A DNA stretch of 64,000 bases from assembly GCF_947499585.1 (NCBI RefSeq), contig NZ_CANMOO010000001.1:310001-374000 (forward strand), written 5' to 3'. A program made the position numbers and the translations under genes. Positions 9,451-17,028 of this stretch are shown here, piece after piece. Below the pieces are notes generated by a model. The model made no database searches, was not told the DNA's origin, and saw only the letters and a list, made by a program, of their open reading frames with translations. This stretch comes from an uncultured Allomuricauda sp. Lineage in GTDB: Bacteria > Bacteroidota > Bacteroidia > Flavobacteriales > Flavobacteriaceae. Every line of letters starts with the position of its first letter. Positions within the stretch are counted from its first letter, which is position 1.

Positions 9451-10524
9451 CTAGAAAGAATAGATAGCGGCAAAAAGAACTGAAGCTAAACTTGCAGTTG
9501 GAGCCAAATCATTATCTATAAAAGAATCTTCAGATGAACTGTCCAATCTGATTTCAGGCTTTAAAATCAAATCGCCAATAGTAGCACTGCCAGTTAGGGT
9601 CAATGCCAATACGCTTGCATCACCATCTGCATCAAATACGCTGCCAATAGCACCAAAAGAATCACTTTCCATAAAGTACTCCCCACGAAGACCAATAGTA
9701 AAGTTTTCAGAAGTTGCATATTGAGGATAAAGGGCTACTCCTGTAAAACTACCGCCATCATCTTCTTGACTAAAGTGAGCGGCATTTATTCCCAAGAAAA
9801 AATCTTCGCTTACATCAAATCCACCAGTATAATCAATCTCAAACCCACCTTGGCTGTATAAGAAATTCAAGAACTGGCCAGAATATCCCAATTGAGCGCC
9901 AACTGCATAATCTCCGGTACCATTAAGTTCCGTTAAATCTGTTGGGTTCATAACGGCAAGCATAGCGGACCACTCATTACCTAAATCAAAGTCGGCTTTT
10001 AAACCTGTATGGCTAAAAGGGCCGTATGAAAATAAATAAGAAGTACTATAGTTGAAATTAGCTGCAGGAGAAATTACCTCATACCCCAAAAAAGTATTGA
10101 AATTTCCAAAAGTCAACGTTACTGCATCACTTACATTCCAGTATACATATAATTGGTTAAGAATCTCACCGGTTCCTCCACCAGCAGAGTTCAAGTATTG
10201 TGGTGAGTTAAATGTGGCGTCTGATCCTCTTGGTCCAAAAACCAAATCAGCTACAAATCCAACTTTTTCACCTTCATAAGCTGCGATCACATTGGCCATA
10301 CCTAGAGAAAATCCATCCAAATTTGCAAATGATGACCCGGGTGCTATAGCGTCTTCACCATTGGGAGCGGTAAGGTTGGTTCTGTAATATGCATCAACAG
10401 TTCCGCTAAATTCAAACTTTGGTTTTGCTTCTTCTTCCTCTTGCCCAAAAGCAGTTAGAGATACTAAGGCCAAAGCTGCAAAAGCTAAATTTTTTACGTA
10501 TTTTGTGTTTATAATCGTTTTCAT
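9451..10524 (-). CDS. Outer-membrane porin-like beta-barrel protein
   Basis: The 357-residue protein has a signal peptide (MKTIINTKYVKNLAFAALAL..., cleavage near AFGQ) and an acidic mature part rich in alternating aromatic and polar beta-strand patterns. It ends in the aromatic FAAIYSF typical of barrels recognised by the BAM complex. It fits the porin family often annotated next to ammonium transporters in flavobacteria. It lies 120 bp downstream of amtB on the same strand, separated by a hairpin, and could let ammonium or amines cross the outer membrane. That role is inference from position. Confidence 0.85.
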   Translation of the reverse strand: MKTIINTKYVKNLAFAALALVSLTAFGQEEEEAKPKFEFSGTVDAYYRTNLTAPNGEDAIAPGSSFANLDGFSLGMANVIAAYEGEKVGFVADLVFGPRGSDATFNSPQYLNSAGGGTGEILNQLYVYWNVSDAVTLTFGNFNTFLGYEVISPAANFNYSTSYLFSYGPFSHTGLKADFDLGNEWSAMLAVMNPTDLTELNGTGDYAVGAQLGYSGQFLNFLYSQGGFEIDYTGGFDVSEDFFLGINAAHFSQEDDGGSFTGVALYPQYATSENFTIGLRGEYFMESDSFGAIGSVFDADGDASVLALTLTGSATIGDLILKPEIRLDSSSEDSFIDNDLAPTASLASVLFAAIYSF

Positions 10525-10604
10525 ATCTTAATTATTTTAGGTGTTCTCTATTAGAGAAACATTTAATTTTAATTGTAGAGTTTTGTAATTTGAAAAGGTT
10601 ATAT

Positions 10605-10632
10605 AACGGAGCGTTCTGACAAACGCTCCGTT
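10605..10632 (-). terminator. Hairpin between amtB and the porin gene
   Basis: AACGGAGCG and CGCTCCGTT form a perfect 9-bp stem 13 bp after the amtB stop codon. The T-run on the minus-strand side is weak, so partial read-through into the porin gene is plausible. Confidence 0.55.
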
Positions 10633-10644
10633 TCCTTTTTTGCA

Positions 10645-11901
10645 TTAGTGTTGATTCATTCTAAAATCAGCGTAAGCATCCATTCCATGTTCATGGATGT
10701 CTAAACCTTCCAATTCTTCTTCTTCGGAAACCCTTAGACCTGAAACTTTCTTAATGGTGAAGAGGATGATAAATGCACTGAGGGAGCAGAATGTTGCTGC
10801 TGCACCTACACCTGCCAATTGCACTAAAAATTGGTCCATACCTGCAAGTTCTCCAAATATACCAACTGCTAGGGTGCCCCAGATACCACAGATTAAGTGT
10901 ACTGCTACAGCACCCACAGGATCATCAAGCTTAAGTTTATCAATAAGAGCAACACCAAATACAATGATAACCCCAGCTAGAAGTCCAATAATTACTGCTT
11001 CATTTGGTGACATTTGGTCTGCACCAGCGGTAATACCTACCAATCCTCCAAGAATACCATTCAAGAACATGGTCAAGTCAAAGTTTTTGTATTTGATCCA
11101 TGAGGTTAAGAATGCTGACACTCCACCTGCCGCGGCAGCTAAACAAGTAGTTGCTAAAACGAGTGAGGTGCCCGCTGGGTCTCCTGAAAGTACAGAACCA
11201 CCGTTAAAACCAAACCACCCTAGCCAAAGTATTAGCACCCCTGCTGCTGCAAAAGGTAAATTATGACCCGGTATGGCCTTGGCTTTACCGTCTTCGCCAA
11301 ATTTTCCAATTCTTGCACCTAAAAGATAGATAGCAATCAAAGCGCCCCATCCACCTACAGAGTGAACCAATGTAGAGCCTGCAAAGTCATAGAAACCTTC
11401 AGCTTCACCATAAGAAAGTGAAGAAAGGAATCCGCTTCCCCATTGCCATGAACCTACTATTGGGTAAACAAGGCCTACATATATTAAGGTGAAAATCATA
11501 AAAGCTCCAAGTTTAATCCGTTCTGCTACCGCACCAGAAACAATAGTTGCTGCTGTCGCTGCGAACATTCCTTGGAATAAGAAATCTGTCCACCAAGTAT
11601 AGCCTCCACTTGCATAATCTGGGGTCATTCCGCCCTCAGGGGCTGCAATTCCAAATCCTGCAAACTTGAAGAAACCTAAGTCTCCATCTTCAAAACCTGG
11701 GTACATTAGATTAAAGCCTCCAATATAATAGAGTAATAATCCAACACATATTATAAATACATTCTTAAATAAAATATTTACGGTATTCTTTTGTCTGGTA
11801 AGACCAATCTCTAAGAAAGAGAATCCTAAGTGCATGAAAAACACTAGGGCGGTACAAACCATCATCCATATGTTATTTGCTGTAAACAATCCTGCGTCCA
11901 T
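10645..11901 (-). CDS. amtB: Ammonium transporter
   Basis: The 418-residue integral membrane protein has about 11 transmembrane segments and the Amt/Rh signatures: GGYTWWTDFLFQGMFAATAATIVSGAVAERIK in the middle, DFAGSTLVHSVGGWGAL with a pore His, and GFNGGSVLSGDPAG. The second pore His falls in VHLICGIWGTLAVGIFG. It conducts ammonium/ammonia across the inner membrane. It follows glnK by 31 bp on the same strand, the classic glnK-amtB pair in which the P-II protein blocks the channel under nitrogen excess. The C-terminal tail GLDIHEHGMDAYADF resembles the GlnK-interacting tail. Confidence 0.97.
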   Translation of the reverse strand: MDAGLFTANNIWMMVCTALVFFMHLGFSFLEIGLTRQKNTVNILFKNVFIICVGLLLYYIGGFNLMYPGFEDGDLGFFKFAGFGIAAPEGGMTPDYASGGYTWWTDFLFQGMFAATAATIVSGAVAERIKLGAFMIFTLIYVGLVYPIVGSWQWGSGFLSSLSYGEAEGFYDFAGSTLVHSVGGWGALIAIYLLGARIGKFGEDGKAKAIPGHNLPFAAAGVLILWLGWFGFNGGSVLSGDPAGTSLVLATTCLAAAAGGVSAFLTSWIKYKNFDLTMFLNGILGGLVGITAGADQMSPNEAVIIGLLAGVIIVFGVALIDKLKLDDPVGAVAVHLICGIWGTLAVGIFGELAGMDQFLVQLAGVGAAATFCSLSAFIILFTIKKVSGLRVSEEEELEGLDIHEHGMDAYADFRMNQH

Positions 11902-11932
11902 AATCTTTAAATATTGATAGTTAGTTTAGTTG

Positions 11933-12271
11933 TTAGTTTATTCCGGCACTTCCGCTTTCCTTGGTTCTTACCCTGTAGGCTTCTATAACATCAGAAACAA
12001 AGATTTTTCCATCTCCTACGTTTCCTGTGGAAGCGGAATTCAATAAAGTTTCTACTGTGCGTTCCAAGAAGTCATCTGATACTACAATGACCAAGTACCT
12101 TCTTTGTATATCTGAAGTGCTATATGAAATACCACGATATACATGCCCTTGTTTTTCATTACCAACTCCGGTTACATCCCAGTAACTGAAGAAGTTTACC
12201 TCAATTTCATGAAGCGCTTTTTTCACCTCATCAAATTTGGATTTTCTAATAATTGCCTCGACTTTTTTCAT
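11933..12271 (-). CDS. glnK: P-II nitrogen regulatory protein
   Basis: The 112-residue protein starts MKKVEAIIRKSKFDEVKKAL, the standard P-II N-terminus. The T-loop contains GHVYRGISYSTSD with Tyr50 at the position of the uridylylated Tyr51 of E. coli GlnB/GlnK. The C-terminal signature GNVGDGKIFVSDVIEAYRVRT is the ATP/2-oxoglutarate site. It is first in a unit with amtB and probably gates that channel. Whether Tyr50 is modified depends on a GlnD enzyme not visible here. The start is the only ATG consistent with the family. Confidence 0.97.
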   Translation of the reverse strand: MKKVEAIIRKSKFDEVKKALHEIEVNFFSYWDVTGVGNEKQGHVYRGISYSTSDIQRRYLVIVVSDDFLERTVETLLNSASTGNVGDGKIFVSDVIEAYRVRTKESGSAGIN

Positions 12272-12294
12272 AATTAAGTAGTTAATTGATGCGC

Positions 12295-12302
12295 CAAATA
12301 TA
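12295..12302 (-). promoter_or_regulatory. Putative -7 box for glnK-amtB
   Basis: On the minus strand TATATTTG matches TAnnTTTG, 24 bp before the glnK ATG. No convincing -33 TTG is seen. No sigma-54 type GG-N10-GC box was recognised upstream of glnK. Confidence 0.45.
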
Positions 12303-12368
12303 TGTTAATTCAATAAAGACCATCTATAAATGGAGGCTATCACCTTTATTTTTATGTTTAAAAAAGAA

Positions 12369-12392
12369 ATACCCCTATTTTTTTAGGGGTAT
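12369..12392 (-). terminator. Terminator of the crcB transcript
   Basis: ATACCCCTA and TAGGGGTAT form a perfect 9-bp stem around a T-rich loop. On the minus strand it is followed by TTCTTTTTT, so it separates the crcB unit from glnK. Confidence 0.65.
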
Positions 12393-12458
12393 GTGATTTT
12401 AAATATACTTTTATTAAGTATTTAATGATTTTTTATTAACATGAGCATTACATATCAA

Positions 12459-12495
12459 CGATTTAAAGTGAAAATCATCGATTTAAATGAAAAAT
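12459..12495. repeat. Two near-identical 17-bp direct repeats
   Basis: CGATTTAAAGTGAAAAT (from 12459) is followed exactly 20 bp later by CGATTTAAATGAAAAAT (from 12479). The spacing of two helical turns suggests a possible protein-binding site, but the region lies between the crcB stop and its terminator, so chance in AT-rich DNA is also possible. Confidence 0.35.
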
Positions 12496-12539
12496 GTTTA
12501 ATAAATAACAAAAAGAAATAAGAAAAATTGATTTTGTAA

Positions 12540-12914
12540 CTACTCTCCTAGTTTTGAGAGCCATATGCCTAAAGCAACAGCTAGAACGCCCACTATAATA
12601 CTGGCTATGGTGTAAACGGAAAAATGAAAAAGCTCACTATTTTTTAATAGACTGTGCTTTTCAAACGCAAATGCGGAAAAAGTTGTGAATCCCCCACAAA
12701 AACCAGTTGCTAGGAAAAGGGTGCTGTTAATTGAAAGTAAATTATTTCGTGAAGATAGGCCCAGAATAATGCCAATAAGCAGACAACCAGCAATGTTGAC
12801 TAAAAAGGTACCTAAGAAAAAATTTTGAAGTAAAATATTTAGGGGTTTTGAGATAACATAGCGAAGAACGCTACCTAATCCACCGCCTAAAAAAACGAGA
12901 AAAGCCTGCTTCAT
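12540..12914 (-). CDS. crcB: Fluoride efflux channel
   Basis: The 124-residue protein has four transmembrane helices and the Fluc/CrcB signatures GGGLGSVLRYVISK at the N-terminus, GTFLVNIAGCLLIGIILG, and GFCGGFTTFSAFAFE, which holds the central Na+ site and phenylalanine box. It works as a dual-topology dimer exporting fluoride. It begins 16 bp after the stop of a 59-residue membrane protein gene on the same strand and is probably co-transcribed with it. No fluoride riboswitch was recognised upstream. Confidence 0.95.
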   Translation of the reverse strand: MKQAFLVFLGGGLGSVLRYVISKPLNILLQNFFLGTFLVNIAGCLLIGIILGLSSRNNLLSINSTLFLATGFCGGFTTFSAFAFEKHSLLKNSELFHFSVYTIASIIVGVLAVALGIWLSKLGE

Positions 12915-12930
12915 ACCCTAAAGGTACAAA

Positions 12931-13110
12931 CTATACAGCTTTTTTGTATTCGGTTTCGGAGGGTTCGTTGGGGAAAATTTTTGTAATTGAAGTCTCCGAG
13001 ATTTTTTGAATTGGTTTTCTAGACCTTTCCTTGGTTCCATTAACACTGAAAATTAATAGAATCGCATTAACCGCAAGCAAAATGAATAGAAGTGTGAAAA
13101 ATGTTGTCAT
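12931..13110 (-). CDS. 59-residue single-span membrane protein
   Basis: A complete reading frame of 59 codons runs from ATG at 13110 to TAG at 12931. It starts MTTFFTLLFILLAVNAILL, giving one transmembrane segment (residues 3-23) with Asn15 in its middle, then SVNGTKERSRKP and an acidic/basic tail ending SETEYKKAV. It lies 16 bp upstream of crcB on the same strand and has a -7 box 26 bp before its start. Its first 24 residues match, without gaps, the two micropeptides at 29476-29758 in the pattern MxTFF...N15...S22-V23-N24. I know no function. Confidence 0.75.
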   Translation of the reverse strand: MTTFFTLLFILLAVNAILLIFSVNGTKERSRKPIQKISETSITKIFPNEPSETEYKKAV

Positions 13111-13135
13111 TTGAATATGCTAAACTAATGTTAAA

Positions 13136-13143
13136 CAAAAGTA
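13136..13143 (-). promoter_or_regulatory. Putative -7 box for the 59-residue gene and crcB
   Basis: On the minus strand TACTTTTG matches TAnnTTTG, 26 bp before the ATG of the small membrane protein gene. No clear -33 element is seen. Confidence 0.45.
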
Positions 13144-13224
13144 CGTCTTTTCCTATAGTATACGAGTTGCACTCTGATTAAAGTTGTAAAACTTTTATTT
13201 TTTGTGGTGAAGTCAATGTTCTTG

Positions 13225-13413
13225 TTAATTTTTAAGAAAGTATTTAATCAAGAACAAAATAATTACGAATGTGATAAAAGAAATTAAAACCCACTTTACC
13301 CCTTTGTAATTTTTTTTGTGCATGTTTTTGTCCTTGCGGTATGATAGGGCTATGATTACTATAAAAACTACAACGAAAAGTGCTGCAAAAATTAATTGTC
13401 CTGTGCTGAACAT
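13225..13413 (-). CDS. Small two-span membrane protein
   Basis: The 62-residue protein has two hydrophobic helices (about residues 6-24 and 42-59) joined by a short basic cytoplasmic loop (SYRKDKNMHKKNYKGVK). The positive-inside rule puts both ends outside the cytoplasm. No family was recognised. An overlapping frame at 13244-13432 lacks membrane-protein or domain character and is a shadow. The gene is separated from the next minus-strand gene by about 110 bp and probably has its own promoter. It is divergent from the MazG-like gene by 40 bp. Confidence 0.7.
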   Translation of the reverse strand: MFSTGQLIFAALFVVVFIVIIALSYRKDKNMHKKNYKGVKWVLISFITFVIILFLIKYFLKN

Positions 13414-13453
13414 ATTTTTTATTTTTACGCAAAGCTAAATCAATTCAAGTGTA

Positions 13454-13840
13454 ATGGAAAGTAAAATAAAGGCGGTGGAGTTATTCCACAATTCTTTTGG
13501 TCTAGGTGTTTTAAAAGAACCAAAAGCCAATTTGGGAGAAGCAAAGAATCAATTGCGGTTCAATCTTATGGATGAAGAGAATAAGGAATATTTAGAAGCT
13601 GCCAATGACGGTGACTTGGTTGAGGTCGCCGACGCCTTGGGTGATATGCTGTATATACTTTGTGGAACCATTTTGGAGCATGGAATGCAATACAAAATTG
13701 AAGAGGTCTTTGAAGAAATCCAACGAAGCAATATGAGTAAGTTGGGATCAGACGGTAATCCTATTTATAGAGAAGATGGGAAAGTACTTAAAGGGCCTAA
13801 CTATTTTAAACCAAATATTCAAGGAGTTTTAGACAAATAA
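13454..13840 (+). CDS. MazG-like nucleoside triphosphate pyrophosphohydrolase
   Basis: The 128-residue all-helical protein belongs to the MazG/PRA-PH superfamily. The metal-binding acidic residues are visible in LMDEENKEYLEA (ExxE-like) and DLVEVADALGDMLY (ExxD). The C-terminal KLGSDGNPIYREDGKVLKGPNYF occurs in the phage-like/cyanophage MazG subgroup. It probably hydrolyses non-canonical or modified dNTPs to the monophosphate. The length is that of a single-domain enzyme. It is followed immediately by a bidirectional terminator and converges on ilvE. Confidence 0.85.
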   Translation: MESKIKAVELFHNSFGLGVLKEPKANLGEAKNQLRFNLMDEENKEYLEAANDGDLVEVADALGDMLYILCGTILEHGMQYKIEEVFEEIQRSNMSKLGSDGNPIYREDGKVLKGPNYFKPNIQGVLDK

Positions 13841-13863
13841 AAAAGCGCCTTTACGGCGCTTTT
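13841..13863. terminator. Bidirectional terminator
   Basis: AAAAGCGCC and GGCGCTTTT form a 9-bp stem with a TTTAC loop, with A- and T-runs on both sides. It lies in the 27-bp gap between the convergent MazG-like and ilvE genes. Confidence 0.85.
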
Positions 13864-13867
13864 TTAT

Positions 13868-14926
13868 TTACTGTACTTTAAATCTCCAGCCAAATTTATC
13901 TTCAGCTCTATTATATTGAATATCGGTAATTCGTTTTTTAAGTCTAGATGCGTAGCTGTCTGTCAATTCTGGCAAATCAAAGTCAGTGTCCTTATAGCCA
14001 AAAGAAGCTATTGGCGATACCACGGCAGCGGTACCAGCACCAAACATTTCTTTTAATGTTCCTGCTTTAGCCGCTTCTACAACTTCAGTAACGGATATTT
14101 TACGGACTTCAGTAACAATACCTTCATCTTTTGCTATATCCAAAATACTTTTACGAGTAATACCATCAAGTATACGATCACTGGTAGGTCCAGTTATTAA
14201 GGTGTCATTTATCCGAATAAAAATATTCATGGCACCAGCTTCTTCTATGTACTCATGCTCATTGTCATCTGTCCAAATAACCTGATTGTATCCTTTTTCA
14301 ATGGCCAATTGGGTTGGATAAAATTGTCCAGCATAATTCCCCCCAGCCTTGGCATAGCCTACACCACCGTTGGCAGCCCTAGAATAGTTCTCCTCTATCA
14401 ACACTTTTACTTTGCCTGAAAAATATGCGCCAGATGGAGCACAGGCAATAATGAACTTGTACTCATCTGCGGGTGAGGCATGGAAACCTGTTCCCGAAGC
14501 TAAAATGAATGGGCGAATATATAAGGAGCTTCCTGGGTTTTGTGGAATCCAATCTTTCTCAACTTGCAAAAGCGTGGTGAGCCCTTCCATAAAATATTCT
14601 TCAGGAAGTTCTGGTATAGCTATACGCTTGGCAGATTTGTTCAAACGTTTAAAATTTTCTAACGGTCTAAATAGCCAAACACTACCTTCATCATCTTTGT
14701 AGGCTTTCATTCCTTCAAAAATGGATTGTCCGTAATGAAAGATTTTTGCGGAAGGATCCAGGGTTAAAGGTTGGTAAGGAACAACCTTGGGAGTTTTCCA
14801 TTCGCCATCTTTATAATCACATACAAGCATGTGATCAGTATAAATACTTCCAAAAGAAAGATTATCAAAATCTACATCTTTAATTTTGGAGGTCTTTGCC
14901 TTTTCTACCGTCAAGGTGTTTGTCAT
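13868..14926 (-). CDS. ilvE: Branched-chain amino acid aminotransferase
   Basis: The protein is 352 residues from the ATG at 14926; the frame stays open to further starts at 14935 and 14968. It is a fold-type IV PLP enzyme of the longer BCAT class. The Schiff-base Lys lies in YAKAGGNYAGQF (Lys193 from this start). Other family blocks are IFHYGQSIFEGMKAY, SLYIRPFILASG, EAGAMNIFIRIND and MFGAGTAAVVSPI. It interconverts Leu/Ile/Val and their 2-oxo acids with glutamate. I chose the start MTNTLTVEKA because the residues before it (MFNFIGSNSFSMG) do not look like the family. It stands alone. Confidence 0.95.
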   Translation of the reverse strand: MTNTLTVEKAKTSKIKDVDFDNLSFGSIYTDHMLVCDYKDGEWKTPKVVPYQPLTLDPSAKIFHYGQSIFEGMKAYKDDEGSVWLFRPLENFKRLNKSAKRIAIPELPEEYFMEGLTTLLQVEKDWIPQNPGSSLYIRPFILASGTGFHASPADEYKFIIACAPSGAYFSGKVKVLIEENYSRAANGGVGYAKAGGNYAGQFYPTQLAIEKGYNQVIWTDDNEHEYIEEAGAMNIFIRINDTLITGPTSDRILDGITRKSILDIAKDEGIVTEVRKISVTEVVEAAKAGTLKEMFGAGTAAVVSPIASFGYKDTDFDLPELTDSYASRLKKRITDIQYNRAEDKFGWRFKVQ

Positions 14927-15128
14927 TGTTCCCATGCTAAAAGAATTTGAACCGATAAAATTAAACAATAAGCAATAGCATTGCTTACTTTTAGATTAAA
15001 ATTAAACAGTTTTAAACTAAAAAATTAAGTTTTTCCCAATCCCTAATTGTTTTAACATTTTTGATGCATCTTGTTCAAAGGATAACAAGAAATTGTAATG
15101 ATAGTATGGGGTAAAAGGCTATGATATT

Positions 15129-15791
15129 TTGAAAAGAAGAATAATAGTAACGGGTGATGGTTCAAAAACAATCCAAATAGAGGATTGGGATGAGCAGTAT
15201 CATTCCAAACATGGAGCAATTCAAGAGGCGTATCATGTCTTTATTGAGCATGGACTTAGATTGTTCAAGAGCACAAGGATTAGCATTCTGGAAATTGGTT
15301 TTGGTACGGGACTTAATGCGTTGATTACACTTTTAGAAGTAGAAAAATTGAATTTGCAAGTTAATTACGTTGGGGTTGAAGCATTTCCAGTTTCCTTTGC
15401 TGAGGTTAAGGAATTGGATTATTGCACGCAGTTGAATTCAAGAGAGCATCAGGGATCTTTTGAAAAAATGCACAAATCTGAATGGGAAAGTCAAGTTTCC
15501 ATTACAGATGGGTTTCAACTCAAAAAGCAGTTGAAGGATTTTAATTCGATAAACGACATTAATTTGTTCAATCTGGTTTATTTTGATGCCTTTGGCGCTA
15601 GGGTACAACCAGAATTATGGACAGAAGATGTATTTTTAAAAATGTATCAGGCAATGAAGCAGGAAGGGGTTTTGGTAACCTATGCTGCTAAGGGTAGTGT
15701 AAGAAGGGCTTTGCAGGCTGTAGGTTTTAAAGTTGAACGATTGCCAGGTCCTCCCGGTAAACGGGAAATGCTAAGGGCAACTAAGATCTAG
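15129..15791 (+). CDS. mnmD: tRNA 5-methylaminomethyl-2-thiouridine34 methyltransferase (MnmD)
   Basis: The 220-residue protein has the MnmC-like methyltransferase (DUF752) fold. The SAM-binding loop is ILEIGFGTGLNALIT, and later blocks are VYFDAFGARVQPELW and VTYAAKGSVRRALQAVGF with LPGPPGKREMLRA at the C-terminus. It lacks the FAD domain of bifunctional MnmC, so it is the stand-alone MnmD type that finishes wobble uridine 34. The start is TTG at 15129: the family N-terminus (MKRRIIVTGDGS...DWDEQYHSKHGAIQE) begins there and a nearby ATG at 15121 is out of frame. Confidence 0.93.
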   Translation: MKRRIIVTGDGSKTIQIEDWDEQYHSKHGAIQEAYHVFIEHGLRLFKSTRISILEIGFGTGLNALITLLEVEKLNLQVNYVGVEAFPVSFAEVKELDYCTQLNSREHQGSFEKMHKSEWESQVSITDGFQLKKQLKDFNSINDINLFNLVYFDAFGARVQPELWTEDVFLKMYQAMKQEGVLVTYAAKGSVRRALQAVGFKVERLPGPPGKREMLRATKI

Positions 15792-15927
15792 CTTTTTGCC
15801 AAGGCTCTGTTAATTGATGGTTCAATATTATCATAAATTTGTTTAAAGTTTAAACAATTGTGTTAAACCTAAATTAATGCCTCATAAACAGCAGTTTAAA
15901 CCATTAAATTTGCCTCAAAATGATTGT

Positions 15928-16890
15928 ATGAAGGTTTTGATTACAGGTGCCACGGGATTAGTAGGCAAAGCCATTGTAAAGGTTTTGCGAGAGAAAGGTA
16001 TCTCTGTTAATTATTTGACCACACGAAGAGAAAAAATAGTTTCATCTCAGGACTTTAGCGGTTTTTATTGGAATCCGTCTAAAGACGAAATAGATTTAGC
16101 CTGTTTAGAAGGGGTCTCTGCCATAATAAATCTTGCTGGCGCGGGTATTGCTAAAAGATGGTCGCCGGCATACAAGAAAAAAGTGCTTTCCAGCAGAATA
16201 AATAGTCTTCGAACATTACACAAGGCACTAGGGGAAATTGATTCTGCCCAAATCAAATCTTTTGTTTCAGCTTCTGCGATTGGAATTTACCCAAATTCCC
16301 TCATTAATTTTTATAATGAAAATGAAACGGATATTGATGATAGCTTTTTAGGTGAGACTGTAGAAAAATGGGAACGTGAAGTGGATACATTCAATAGTTT
16401 TAATTTTAATGTTTCCAAAATAAGAATAGGCATTGTGCTGTCAATCTTGGGAGGGGCATTGCCTAAAATGGCAAGGCCTGTTCAAAACTTTGTTGGAGCT
16501 GCTTTTGGAACTGGAAATCAGTGGCAATCATGGATTCATATTGAAGATTTAGCACAGATTTTTGTTTTTGTTATTGAAAATAATCTAAAAGGGACGTTTA
16601 ATGCAGTGGCTCCGAATCCCGTGACCAATGCGAAGATGACAAAGGAATTGGCTAGAATACTTGATAAACCCCTAATTCTGCCCAATGTGCCAAGGCTTGC
16701 AATGCAGGTTATCTTGGGTGAAATGTCGTATATCCTTTATGCCAGTCAGCGGGTTAGCAGCAAACGTATTGAGAAAAAAGGGTTTATTTTTCAACATACA
16801 AACATAGGTACTGCCTTGGAAAACCTTTATCTATCAAGGAAAGAAGATAGTGAATCACAGATGGCATCAATGAACAAAGAATTTGTGTGA
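15928..16890 (+). CDS. TIGR01777-type NAD(P)-dependent epimerase
   Basis: The 320-residue protein begins MKVLITGATGLVGKAIVKVL, a Rossmann GxxGxxG nucleotide-binding motif. It continues with SASAIGIYPNS (the SDR catalytic region, variant), WEREVD, RIGIVLSILGGALPKM and WIHIEDLAQIF, all typical of the TIGR01777/YfcH family. The C-terminal DUF1731 part spans about residues 235-285. The substrate is unknown. I chose the ATG at 15928 over an ATG 51 bp upstream because the Rossmann strand must start there. Confidence 0.9.
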   Translation: MKVLITGATGLVGKAIVKVLREKGISVNYLTTRREKIVSSQDFSGFYWNPSKDEIDLACLEGVSAIINLAGAGIAKRWSPAYKKKVLSSRINSLRTLHKALGEIDSAQIKSFVSASAIGIYPNSLINFYNENETDIDDSFLGETVEKWEREVDTFNSFNFNVSKIRIGIVLSILGGALPKMARPVQNFVGAAFGTGNQWQSWIHIEDLAQIFVFVIENNLKGTFNAVAPNPVTNAKMTKELARILDKPLILPNVPRLAMQVILGEMSYILYASQRVSSKRIEKKGFIFQHTNIGTALENLYLSRKEDSESQMASMNKEFV

Positions 16891-16923
16891 CATTGCTCAA
16901 TAATACCCTTATGAATACACATG

Positions 16924-16938
16924 TCCGCCACAGGCGGA
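16924..16938 (+). terminator. Intrinsic terminator after the epimerase gene
   Basis: TCCGCC-ACA-GGCGGA makes a short GC-rich hairpin followed by eight T. It ends the epimerase transcript just before the grpE promoter. Confidence 0.75.
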
Positions 16939-16964
16939 TTTTTTTTGTGATTTGTTGTGACATT

Positions 16965-16996
16965 TTGACATTTTTAGACAATTGGCAGTACTTTTG
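16965..16996 (+). promoter_or_regulatory. grpE-dnaJ promoter
   Basis: TTGACAT at 16965 and TACTTTTG at 16989 form a -33 TTG and an exact TAnnTTTG -7 box with a 21-bp spacer. ACAATTGG sits between them at 16978. The same layout, of the same 32-nt length, lies upstream of hsp20. Confidence 0.6.
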
Positions 16997-17028
16997 CCAC
17001 TTCAAAAAAGGAAATAAAATAATAGTAT

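Noticed and set aside
10697..11266. Long plus-strand frame of 189 codons opposite amtB
   Set aside because: It lies wholly inside the strongly supported amtB gene on the other strand, is Pro/Ser/Ala-rich as expected for an antisense of a Gly/Ala-rich membrane protein, and shows no domain.
12272..12539. Sigma-54 promoter for glnK-amtB, suggested by the sigma-54 activator in the window
   Set aside because: No TGGCAC-N5-TTGC-like sequence was seen in this gap, while a good TAnnTTTG box is present.
13244..13432. 62-codon frame overlapping the two-span membrane protein
   Set aside because: It has no membrane pattern, ends mid-helix of the other frame and is less plausible than 13225-13413.
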